In this document: positions 16,404 through 23,589 of the stretch, one piece after another
Position numbering within the stretch: the first letter of the stretch is position 1
Layout: the number at the start of each line of letters is the position of its first letter
Assembly (NCBI GenBank): GCA_963662765.2
Contig: CAXXUP010000005.1
Location: 124,001 to 188,000 of the forward strand
Source: DATMXT01 sp963662765
GTDB lineage: Bacteria > Bacillota > Clostridia > Oscillospirales > Feifaniaceae
Length of the DNA: 64,000 bases
Direction: 5' to 3'
Translations under genes and position numbers: made by a program
Notes under the pieces: generated by a model
Databases searched by the model: none
Seen by the model: only the letters and a program-made list of their open reading frames with translations
Told to the model about the DNA's origin: nothing

Positions 16404-17392
16404 AAGTAGCCGTACTCGGCGCGACGGGGGCCGTCGGTCGTGAATTTATCAAAGTGCTCGCCGAGCGTTCTTTTCCGCTCGATGAGCTTGTGCTCCTCGC
16501 AAGTCCCCGCTCGGTCGGCAAGCGCCTCACCTTCAAAGGCGAGGAAATCGAAATAAAGCTCGCCGACAAGAACGCCTTCGCCGGCTGCGACATTGTACTC
16601 GGCGCCGTTGAGGCCGAGATCTCCCGCGAACTCTCCCCCTACGCCGTCGAGGCCGGTGCCGTCGTCATCGACAACTCCAGCGCTTTCCGGCTGGAGAAGG
16701 ACGTCCCGCTCGTGGTGCCCGAAGTCAACGTGGAGGATGTCAAATGGCACAAGGGAATCATCGCAAACCCCAACTGCTCCACCATCATCGCGGCAGTCGC
16801 CGTCAACCCCATCCATAAGCTCTCCCCCCTGACCCGCATGGTCGCATCGACTTATCAGGCGGTCTCCGGAGCAGGTGCCGGCGGCATTATCGAACTGGAG
16901 GCCCAGATGAAGGCCATCTATGAGGGCGCGCCCATCGAGAAGTCGATTTTCCCCTACCAGATCGCCTACAACCTTATTCCGCAGATCGGCGGCTTCGACG
17001 AAGAGGGCCACACCTCCGAGGAGATGAAGCTGCAAAATGAGGGCCGCAAAATTCTCCACTGCCCCTCCCTTGCCGTGGCATGTACCTGCGTGCGAGTGCC
17101 CGTCATGCGCTCACACTCCATCTCGATCTACATTGAGACCGAAACTCCGGTTTCGATTGAAGCGGCGAAATCTGCCGTCGCGGCGGCCGCCGGATGCCGA
17201 CTGGTTGACGAGCCATCCGCTATGCGCTACCCCATGCCGCTTGACACCTCCGACCAAGACCTGGTCTTTGTCGGCCGCATTCGCGCCGACCTCTCCTCCG
17301 TTAAGGGCGGGCTTGCCCTGTGGTGCTGCGGCGACCAGATTCGCAAGGGTGCCGCGACAAACGCCATTCAAATCGCCGAGGCACTATTGTAA
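16400..17392 (+). CDS. asd: Aspartate-semialdehyde dehydrogenase
   Basis: The 330-residue enzyme reduces aspartyl phosphate to the semialdehyde with NADPH. GATGAVG (8-14) is the nucleotide-binding motif, NPNCST contains the catalytic Cys, and the region after it (YQAVSGAGAGGI) is strictly conserved in the family. The later RVPVMRSHS motif carries the conserved Arg and His. It is the third gene of the hom-lysC-asd operon and is closed by a bidirectional terminator. The operon makes the whole core of the aspartate pathway. Confidence 0.96.
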   Translation: MKVAVLGATGAVGREFIKVLAERSFPLDELVLLASPRSVGKRLTFKGEEIEIKLADKNAFAGCDIVLGAVEAEISRELSPYAVEAGAVVIDNSSAFRLEKDVPLVVPEVNVEDVKWHKGIIANPNCSTIIAAVAVNPIHKLSPLTRMVASTYQAVSGAGAGGIIELEAQMKAIYEGAPIEKSIFPYQIAYNLIPQIGGFDEEGHTSEEMKLQNEGRKILHCPSLAVACTCVRVPVMRSHSISIYIETETPVSIEAAKSAVAAAAGCRLVDEPSAMRYPMPLDTSDQDLVFVGRIRADLSSVKGGLALWCCGDQIRKGAATNAIQIAEALL

Positions 17393-17410
17393 TTTGGCCC
17401 TGCACGGCAC

Positions 17411-17446
17411 AAAAAAAGAGACTCTCGATTGAGAGTCTCTTTTTTT
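17411..17446. terminator. Bidirectional terminator between asd and rplL
   Basis: The stem AAAAAAAGAGACTCTC (17411-17426) pairs with GAGAGTCTCTTTTTTT around a GATT loop. T-runs follow on both strands, so it ends both the asd (plus) and the rplL (minus) transcripts. Confidence 0.92.
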
Positions 17447-17460
17447 ATGCTTTGAAGTAA

Positions 17461-17838
17461 TTACTTGAGCTCGATCTTGGCGCCGACTTCTTCAAGCTTC
17501 TTCTTCATCTCGGCGGCCTCGTCCTTGCCTACGGCTTCCTTGACGGGCTTGGGAGCGTTGTCAACCAGGTCCTTGGCTTCCTTGAGGCCAAGACCGGTCA
17601 GCTCGCGAACAACCTTGATGACCTTGATCTTCTCTGCGCCGACCTCGGCTAAAACGACGTCAAACTCGGTCTTCTCTTCGACAACGGGAGCCTCGGCGGC
17701 GGCGGCGGGGGCGGCCATGGCCATGGGAGCGGCAGCGGAAACGCCGAACTCCTCTTCGAGGGCCTTTACGAGCTCGGAGAGCTCAAGAACGGTGAGAGCC
17801 TTAACGTCCTCAATCAGCTTCATAACTTTCTCAGACAT
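17461..17838 (-). CDS. rplL: 50S ribosomal protein L7/L12
   Basis: The ATG at 17838 gives a 125-residue acidic protein. It has the N-terminal dimerisation helix region (MSEKVMKLIEDVKALTVLEL), the Ala-rich hinge (about 38-52) and the C-terminal factor-binding domain with EVGAEKIKVIKVVRELTGLGLKEAKDLVD. It forms the ribosomal stalk that recruits EF-Tu, EF-G and other GTPases. It follows rplJ by 33 bases and is co-transcribed from the promoter and L10 leader upstream of rplJ. Confidence 0.97.
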   Translation of the reverse strand: MSEKVMKLIEDVKALTVLELSELVKALEEEFGVSAAAPMAMAAPAAAAEAPVVEEKTEFDVVLAEVGAEKIKVIKVVRELTGLGLKEAKDLVDNAPKPVKEAVGKDEAAEMKKKLEEVGAKIELK

Positions 17839-17871
17839 TGTTACATCCTCCAAATCGAATAAGTGTTTTGG

Positions 17872-18411
17872 TTACTGTGCGATAGCAGCTTTCTGCTCCG
17901 CAATTGCATTCAGGGCGACCACGAGACCGCGCATGTTTCCGTTCAGCACGTTTATGAAACCGGCGATGGGGGCGTTCAGGCCACCCAGCATCTTGGCGAT
18001 GAGGACTTCCCTCGACGGGAGCTCCGCAAGAGCCTTGACCTCGTCAGGCGACATGACCTTACCTTCGGCAAAGCCGCACTTGATCTTGAACTTTTCGTTC
18101 TTGGCCGCATACTGGCTGATGACCTTGGCGGGGGCCACGACGTCGTCGTAGCTGAGGGCGAGTGCGGTGGTTCCAAATAGTACTTCGGAGACCTTCTCCA
18201 GCTCTGTACCCATGACAGCGATGTGTGTGAGCGTGTTCTTGACAACCGCATATTCGACGCCGGCTTTGCGAAGATCGGCACGAAGCTTGGTATCCTGCGC
18301 GACTGTAATTCCCTTGTAGTCGACCAGAACACCGGCATGCGCGCGGGTGATCTTGTCCTTCAGCTCTGCCACGACTTGCTGCTTTTCCATCAGAATCTTT
18401 TTACTTGGCAT
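17872..18411 (-). CDS. rplJ: 50S ribosomal protein L10
   Basis: The 179-residue protein has the typical L10 N-terminus (MPSKKILMEKQQVVAELKDK) with the 23S-binding globular domain, and the C-terminal helix that carries L7/L12 dimers. Shine-Dalgarno GGAGGTG is optimally placed before the ATG at 18411. Expression is probably controlled by the L10 leader, which binds L10-L12 complexes and folds into an attenuator. rplK/rplA, which often precede rplJ, are not here; trmB lies upstream instead. Confidence 0.97.
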   Translation of the reverse strand: MPSKKILMEKQQVVAELKDKITRAHAGVLVDYKGITVAQDTKLRADLRKAGVEYAVVKNTLTHIAVMGTELEKVSEVLFGTTALALSYDDVVAPAKVISQYAAKNEKFKIKCGFAEGKVMSPDEVKALAELPSREVLIAKMLGGLNAPIAGFINVLNGNMRGLVVALNAIAEQKAAIAQ

Positions 18412-18442
18412 TGTTTCACCTCCGTGCCCAGAGGTCTAGCAC

Positions 18443-18477
18443 AAAAAAAACGCTCCCCTGCATGACAGAGGAGCGCA
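18443..18477 (-). terminator. Attenuator terminator inside the L10 leader
   Basis: GCTCCTCTG ... CAGGGGAGCG forms a hairpin followed by eight T on the minus strand (18450-18443). It lies 32 bases before the rplJ start codon, so it acts as a regulated terminator and not as the end of a transcript. Confidence 0.85.
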
Positions 18478-18558
18478 CTAAACCCTTTAAAGGCTGTGCG
18501 CGACTCCTCGGCAGGCATGTTTAAGCTGCTAGCACCTACTGTCTTAAGAATCGATGAC
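18443..18558 (-). promoter_or_regulatory. Ribosomal protein L10 leader (autoregulatory attenuator RNA)
   Basis: The minus-strand RNA contains AAGACAGTAGGTGCTAGC, then CTTAAACATGCCTGCCGAGG, the conserved pieces of the Firmicutes L10 leader where L10-L7/L12 binds. It ends in a terminator stem and eight T just before the rplJ ribosome binding site. In the family, bound L10 complex favours termination and so represses rplJ-rplL when ribosomal stalk protein is in excess. Confidence 0.88.
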
Positions 18559-18564
18559 CTTGAT

Positions 18565-18593
18565 ATAATAGCATCAGCAGCTCGACTTGTCAA
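18565..18593 (-). promoter_or_regulatory. Sigma-A promoter of rplJ-rplL
   Basis: TTGACA (18593-18588) and TATTAT (18570-18565) are separated by exactly 17 bases. The promoter overlaps the last codons of trmB and directs transcription into the L10 leader. Confidence 0.85.
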
Positions 18594-19245
18594 GGGTTTT
18601 TAATTTAACGGTTGCGACAAGCCGATTAATTTTGAAACCCTTGGCCGAAAAAGTCCGCTCGTACTCCGTGACGATGTTCCACGGGGCGTCCTCGGCGTGG
18701 AGGTCAAAAGACACTTCAGAGAGCTCATAGCCGCACGCCTCGAACTCAGCGAGCGAAAAGTCAAAGAGTTGCCGGTTGTCGGTTTTGAAGTGAACGTCTC
18801 CCCCGGTACCCAGCAGCGGGGCGTAAATCCACAGGAAATTGCGGTGGGTCATTCTGCGCTTGGCCTGCCGGTTCTTGTGCCAGGGGTCGCAGAAGTTGAT
18901 ATAAAGCCGCGAAAACTCCCGCGGTTCGAAATACTCGTTAAGCAGCGCAGCGTCCCCACGAATGAACCGCACGTTTGAAAGCCCTTCGGCCAGCGCCCGC
19001 TCCATCGCCATGACCAGCACGTCCGGCACCTTTTCAATGCCGACGTACAGAATGTCGGGGTTTCGTTTTGCCATTTCGCAGATAAATCCGCCCTTACCGG
19101 GGCCGAGTTCGACCTGTAGAGTGGCGTTCTCGGGCGCTTTGAACAGCTCCCGCCAGTGTCCGCGAACCGCGGCCGGGTCATTAACTAGGACGGTGCCGAC
19201 CGCCGTCATGCGAGTGGATAGATTCGGTTTTCTTCTGGGCCGCAT
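18574..19245 (-). CDS. trmB: tRNA (guanine-N7-)-methyltransferase
   Basis: The 223-residue protein methylates G46 of tRNA with S-adenosylmethionine. It shows the TrmB Rossmann pattern VELGPGKGGFICEMA (SAM-binding loop), then NPDILYVGIEKVPDVL, the catalytic-site region INFCDPWHKNRQAKRRMTH, and HFKTDNRQLFDFSL. Length and motif order are normal. The gene is single, with its 3' end carrying the promoter of rplJ-rplL, and is divergent from smpB. Confidence 0.95.
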   Translation of the reverse strand: MRPRRKPNLSTRMTAVGTVLVNDPAAVRGHWRELFKAPENATLQVELGPGKGGFICEMAKRNPDILYVGIEKVPDVLVMAMERALAEGLSNVRFIRGDAALLNEYFEPREFSRLYINFCDPWHKNRQAKRRMTHRNFLWIYAPLLGTGGDVHFKTDNRQLFDFSLAEFEACGYELSEVSFDLHAEDAPWNIVTEYERTFSAKGFKINRLVATVKLKTLDKSSC

Positions 19246-19463
19246 ATCAACCTCCGGAACGCTGTCTATTATTCATTGTTTTTTCAAATTGAGATTATAT
19301 CATAGTTCACTTTACGGTACAATATCTCATTTTTCAGCTTATCAGACAGGTTGCTTCCCGCGGATTTTTTCGAGACATTTGCATCGTCCCGCCGATTGCA
19401 GCCGCTATGCTCCTCAGCGGCAGCAATGCCGATTACATTTGCATTTCGTTCACACAAAACGAC

Positions 19464-19491
19464 TTTACAATTCGTGGATTTATGGTATAAT
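19464..19491 (+). promoter_or_regulatory. Sigma-A promoter of smpB
   Basis: TTTACA (19464-19469) and a perfect TATAAT (19486-19491) are 16 bases apart. Transcription would start near 19498, close to the Shine-Dalgarno AAGGGGG at 19502-19508. Confidence 0.7.
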
Positions 19492-19515
19492 CGCTTAGCA
19501 CAAGGGGGTGAGGAT

Positions 19516-19992
19516 TTGCCAAAAGAAACGGGCACAAAAATGATCGCCCAAAATAAAAAGGCCTATCATGACTATTTTGTCGTTGAGAAAATGGAGGCAG
19601 GCATTGCCCTCGTCGGCACTGAAGTCAAATCGGTCAGAGCAGGCCGCGTGAATCTCAAGGACAGTTACTGTCAGGTTGAAAATGGGCAGCTCATCGTGCA
19701 TGGAATGCATATCAGTCCGTATGAGCATGGCAACATCTTCAATCACGACCCGTTGCGCAAACGCGCACTCCTCCTGCACAAACGTGAGATCATGCGGCTT
19801 TTTGGCCTTGTCAAACAGCAGAGCATGACCCTTGTTCCCATCTCGCTCTATTGGAAGGATTCCAATGTAAAAGTTGAGCTTGCCCTGTGCAAGGGCAAAC
19901 GTCAGCACGACAAGCGCGACGCAGTGGCAGCTAGAGACGCGCAGCGCGACATCGACCGGGAAATTCGCACCCGCAACAACATGGGGGCGTAA
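19516..19992 (+). CDS. smpB: SsrA-binding protein SmpB
   Basis: A TTG at 19516 is chosen as start: AAGGGGG lies seven bases upstream, and the resulting N-terminus LPKETGTKMIAQNKKAYHDYF aligns with MPK..GKVIAQNKKAFHDYF of B. subtilis SmpB. The 158-residue protein has the OB-fold core (GTEVKSVRAGRVNLKDSYC, MHISPYEHGN) and the basic C-terminal tail (RDIDREIRTRNN) that enters the ribosomal decoding centre. With tmRNA it rescues stalled ribosomes. Its last ten bases overlap the first ten bases of ssrA. Confidence 0.95.
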   Translation: MPKETGTKMIAQNKKAYHDYFVVEKMEAGIALVGTEVKSVRAGRVNLKDSYCQVENGQLIVHGMHISPYEHGNIFNHDPLRKRALLLHKREIMRLFGLVKQQSMTLVPISLYWKDSNVKVELALCKGKRQHDKRDAVAARDAQRDIDREIRTRNNMGA

Positions 19993-20333
19993 AGGTTTCG
20001 ACGGGGGTTTTGAAGTCGGATAAGCAAGCCGTGGCGCGGGACCACGATAAAACTCGCAGTTTAATTAATTTAAACGCCAACAATAATTACGCTTTAGCAG
20101 CCTAGTTTAGGCTGCTCGTCTCGCCCGGGAACACCACGGCTCGGGGTCGGGGCGTCGATTAGTGGTGAACGTGAGGCGGTTAAGCTTTGCACTGCCCATG
20201 AAAAATGAAGCTACCAAACCGTGAAGTCGGCCGCATGACGGCACGGCAAGGAAATGCAAATACGCGGCTAAGCTTGTAGAAAGTCCCCCGGATGAGTTCT
20301 CGGACGCGGGTTCAATTCCCGCCGCCTCCACCA
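19983..20333 (+). ncRNA. ssrA: tmRNA (transfer-messenger RNA)
   Basis: The 5' end GGGGGCGTAAAGGTTTCGACGG and 3' end GGTTCAATTCCCGCCGCC plus TCCACCA form the tRNA-like part; the 5' GGGGGCG pairs with the 3' CGCCTCC in a seven-base acceptor stem containing one G-U pair. The tag frame at 20076-20105 reads GCC AAC AAT AAT TAC GCT TTA GCA GCC TAG, i.e. ANNNYALAA, a typical clostridial proteolysis tag ending in LAA/AA. It tags proteins made on broken mRNA for ClpXP, which is also encoded in this window. The CCA is encoded. A terminator follows directly. Confidence 0.97.
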
Positions 20334-20338
20334 AAAGT

Positions 20339-20378
20339 AAAGACCTGCAATTATAATAATTGCAGGTCTTTATTATTT
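20339..20378 (+). terminator. Terminator of ssrA
   Basis: A perfect 15-bp stem (20339-20353 with 20357-20371) with a three-base loop is followed by ATTATTT. It begins five bases after the CCA end of tmRNA. Confidence 0.88.
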
Positions 20379-20507
20379 ACGCGCAATTTCATGTCTTACA
20401 TGACATCCTTTATATCTTGATATTAATGGAATTTTGGTAAAATTTGTTTACTTTAATTCATTCATGTAGTAAGCTGAAAATATCAATTCTATTTTAGGAG
20501 GATATCA

Positions 20508-22658
20508 ATGAAAAGGTTGAGCAAAACGTTTCGTTACATCGTATTTGTATTCGTATTTTTCTCCTTATTGCCCATTGCCGAGCTATCAGGGTCAGCGTAC
20601 TCCTCTGAATGGAAAACCGTTATTTCCTGCAACAACTTTCAAAGTGCAGCTTATAACGGAAAAGACCAATTTATTGTAGTCGGCACCGACGGGGATATTA
20701 GGTCTTCTTCCGATACAGTTAACTGGGTCAGGCAAAACTCCGGAACTTCAAAGATGCTCACAAAAGTAATTTGGGATGGGGCAAAATATGTGGTCGTAGG
20801 TTTGAGCGGCACTATCTTAACCTCACCGGACGGAGTAACATGGACTTCTCAAATTTCGAATACAAGTATTGATCTGCAAGGTGTATTATATGACGGCAAG
20901 CAATACATCGCAGTCGGTTGGAGCTATGTAATCCAAGAAGAACCATATGCAACATTACATAGTGTAATTCTACATTCTGACGATGCCTTTAATTGGGATG
21001 TGCTGCCGATTGACCCGCAGCTCGTTTTAAACAGTATAGATACCAATGGAAAGGTATATATGATTTCGAGCGAAGATGGAAAGATATTAAAATCAGATAA
21101 CGGGAAAGATTGGATCATTTTGGATGCGGGAAACGGTTCGATCACTTCTTGGCTTGTTGGTGTGGCCTGGAATGGGAGCAGATTTGTCACCGTAGCAACA
21201 AATGGCTCAATATTGATTTCATCAGATGGTTCAGCATGGTCGAAAGTAAGCCCTTCCTTTACGGCAAGCTTTGTGGACATCATTTGGGATGGTCACCAAT
21301 TTGTTGCAGTCGATGTAAATGGCAAGGTAGCATTATCTCCTAATGGTACCAGTTGGAATTATCGGAGTATTAATACGGAGAACTATTTGTCCGATATTAT
21401 TTACGCTGGTGGAAAGTACATAATTACCGGTTTCGGAGAAACTATTCTCACATCTGACGACTGCAAGAATTGGAATACTCCTTCAGGTAAAACGAAATAT
21501 TTCTTCTGCGGCGCTGCTACGAATGACAAAATTACTGTATTGGTAGGCGGAAATGGTAAGATCTTGACTTCAGTAGACGGACAGCAGTGGACGGAACAAG
21601 CTTCGTCAACGACAGATACGCTGAGGGATGTTTTGTGGGATGAAAAACAATTCATTGCTATCGGCGATGCGGGGACCTATTTGACCTCTACGGACGGAAT
21701 CACTTGGAATAAAAAAGTCTACAATCAAATTGTCTATCCCGAGAGAATTATTTGGTCAGGCAGTCAATACGTAATCATTGGCAGAAATGCCTTGATACTG
21801 ACATCTCCGGATGGAAAGACTTGGGCGAAGCAGACATGGACCGATTACGCACCGTATGAAAACTGGCTTACTTCAATCTCATGGAACGGCGAAAAACTTG
21901 TGGCGGTTGGAATGTATGGAAATATAATTACTTCAACGGACGGTGTGACTTGGCAGCGCCAGAATTCTAACACAAGAAATGATTTGAATAGCGTGGTTTG
22001 GGCCAATTCTCAATTTGTGGCTGTTGGCGATTGGAAAACGATTGCTGTCTCAAAAGACGGAGTAGACTGGACGGCTACAGCCGTAGATTATGATTATCAG
22101 GTCAAAGACATCGTTTGGAACGGTAAATACTACTTGGCAACCGCCTATGGGGAAATACTAACATCTTCAGATGCAAAAAACTGGACAGAAACCGTAATTA
22201 ACAATAGTGATATGTATTTCGCCGGTCTATGGAATGGTTACAGTTTTATTTTTGCAGGGCGAGGCGGTACTGTGATGACTTCTACCCCGCTTGACATAAT
22301 AAAAGTAACCATAGATGGGGTTCCAATTGCTTTTGACGTCGCTCCAACCACAGTCAATGACAGGACACTCGTTCCTCTGCGATATATTTTTAATGCCCTT
22401 GGTGCAGAAGTACAGTGGGAAAATGCAACACAGACTGTCACTGCCCGTAAAGACAATGTCACGATTACTTTACAAATCGGTAACGATGAAGCCAATGTCA
22501 ACGGTACCGCATTAAAGATGGATGTTCCAGCAACAGTAGTAAACGGCAGAACGATGGTGCCAGTTCGGTTTATCGCTGAAAGTTTTAACTGTGATGTAAC
22601 TTGGAACAATGGGACCCGGACAGTTGTTGTCTATACGAAAAATCATTCGCCAAATTAA
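20508..22658 (+). CDS. Secreted beta-propeller protein with C-terminal copper-amine-oxidase-N domain
   Basis: A perfect AGGAGGATATC Shine-Dalgarno precedes the ATG. The 716-residue protein has a signal peptide (residues 1 to about 32) and then a dozen or more repeats of about 40 residues around the core (T/L)S.DG..W..Q, for example TSPDGVTWTSQ, TSTDGITWNKK and TSTDGVTWQRQ. This is the BNR/photosystem-stability-factor type of propeller blade. Residues about 600-712 form the stalk-like domain found in many clostridial exported proteins (VPLRYIFNALGAEVQWE, then VPVRFIAESFNCDVTW, PF07833-like). No catalytic site is visible. Base composition is clearly lower in G+C than the flanking operons. The role could be cell-surface binding; this is a guess. 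Confidence 0.85.
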   Translation: MKRLSKTFRYIVFVFVFFSLLPIAELSGSAYSSEWKTVISCNNFQSAAYNGKDQFIVVGTDGDIRSSSDTVNWVRQNSGTSKMLTKVIWDGAKYVVVGLSGTILTSPDGVTWTSQISNTSIDLQGVLYDGKQYIAVGWSYVIQEEPYATLHSVILHSDDAFNWDVLPIDPQLVLNSIDTNGKVYMISSEDGKILKSDNGKDWIILDAGNGSITSWLVGVAWNGSRFVTVATNGSILISSDGSAWSKVSPSFTASFVDIIWDGHQFVAVDVNGKVALSPNGTSWNYRSINTENYLSDIIYAGGKYIITGFGETILTSDDCKNWNTPSGKTKYFFCGAATNDKITVLVGGNGKILTSVDGQQWTEQASSTTDTLRDVLWDEKQFIAIGDAGTYLTSTDGITWNKKVYNQIVYPERIIWSGSQYVIIGRNALILTSPDGKTWAKQTWTDYAPYENWLTSISWNGEKLVAVGMYGNIITSTDGVTWQRQNSNTRNDLNSVVWANSQFVAVGDWKTIAVSKDGVDWTATAVDYDYQVKDIVWNGKYYLATAYGEILTSSDAKNWTETVINNSDMYFAGLWNGYSFIFAGRGGTVMTSTPLDIIKVTIDGVPIAFDVAPTTVNDRTLVPLRYIFNALGAEVQWENATQTVTARKDNVTITLQIGNDEANVNGTALKMDVPATVVNGRTMVPVRFIAESFNCDVTWNNGTRTVVVYTKNHSPN

Positions 22659-22710
22659 ACGTCAAAACCAATATCGCATGTTACTGGCTTACATCCGTTC
22701 CATTGATACA

Positions 22711-22747
22711 ATGCCCTGCAGCCCAAGGGCTGCAGGGCATAAATTTA
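22711..22747. terminator. Bidirectional terminator between the propeller gene and the GNAT gene
   Basis: A perfect 14-bp stem (22711-22724 with 22727-22740) closes a two-base AA loop; AT-rich tracts follow on both sides. It serves two convergent genes. Confidence 0.75.
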
Positions 22748-22778
22748 ACTTTGACATTCATCTGTATTCAGCACTCAT

Positions 22779-23306
22779 TTACAGCACCAGCTCATACAGC
22801 TTAAACCAATCCAGTCCGTACTTACCAAGCCTCAAGTCCACGGTCCCAATATACTGAAAGCCATATGCCTCGTAGAGCTTTATTGCAGGCCCGTTCTCCT
22901 CGTTCACATCCAAACGCAGCGCTCTTATGCCATGCTCTTTTGCGTAGTCAATACAGGATTGCAGCAAAAACTTGCCAACCCCAAATTTCAGATAATCGGG
23001 ATGCGCCGCCAGCGTGTGCACCACATAAACATCCGAATAATCGGTTAGGAATGTCCACTTCGCATCCTCATAACCCACCTCCGGAACCCCGTTCAATATC
23101 ACTGTGCCGATGATTTTTTCCCCCGTTTTCGCAACAAATAGCGTATTCGTATTGACCCCGGCGCCCGCGGTGTCTCGGACCGGATAGACACCCTTTATCC
23201 ACCCGGGATAGTTCATATTCTCAAATAAATAATCACATAAAGCGTCGTAGAGCCTGCCAATCTCATCAATGTCTTGAACTCTTCCCTTTACAAATTCCAT
23301 TTCCAT
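22779..23306 (-). CDS. GNAT-family N-acetyltransferase
   Basis: The 175-residue protein has the GNAT fold: VVHTLAAHPDYLKFGVGKFLLQSCID is the acetyl-CoA-binding motif A (the Q/RxxGxG/A loop is replaced by KFGVGK), and ALRLDVNEENGPAIKLYEAYGFQYIG is motif B. The substrate cannot be read from the sequence. The ribosome binding site is weak (GGGGG, nine bases away); the Met at residue 3 is an alternative start. The gene is single and convergent with the propeller gene. Confidence 0.85.
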   Translation of the reverse strand: MEMEFVKGRVQDIDEIGRLYDALCDYLFENMNYPGWIKGVYPVRDTAGAGVNTNTLFVAKTGEKIIGTVILNGVPEVGYEDAKWTFLTDYSDVYVVHTLAAHPDYLKFGVGKFLLQSCIDYAKEHGIRALRLDVNEENGPAIKLYEAYGFQYIGTVDLRLGKYGLDWFKLYELVL

Positions 23307-23392
23307 TATGTGCAGCCCCCAATTTCCACAATGTCTACTATCAATAATACAGGCTCACGAAACAAGTTTCAATACTTTTAACTTGAGTTGAT

Positions 23393-23437
23393 AATAAAGC
23401 AATACCCGGCTTATAACAAGACGGGTATTGCTTTATT
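23393..23437. repeat. Long hairpin between divergent genes
   Basis: AATAAAGCAATACCCG (23393-23408) is perfectly repeated in inverted form at 23422-23437 around a 13-base loop. It looks like an intrinsic terminator, yet the flanking genes are divergent, so no upstream gene needs it. It may be the remains of a deleted gene. The rest of the 283-base gap 23307-23589 shows nothing else. Confidence 0.6.
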
Positions 23438-23589
23438 GCAGCACATTATGATATTGCCGCGTATATTGCTCATTATATGAAAGCGAAGAACTGTCATGGT
23501 TCCAAGCAAGGCCTGTTAAGTAATCAAGCTTAACGCATCGATTTGCTGTGCGAAAAAAACAATTACTAATTCGTGGGAGTCGGCAATCT

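Noticed and set aside
16229..17059. Open frame on the minus strand opposite lysC-asd
   Set aside because: Shadow of lysC and asd, which have intact motifs.
20107..20334. Small frame on the minus strand within tmRNA
   Set aside because: It lies fully inside the conserved ssrA gene, a well-known source of spurious protein calls.
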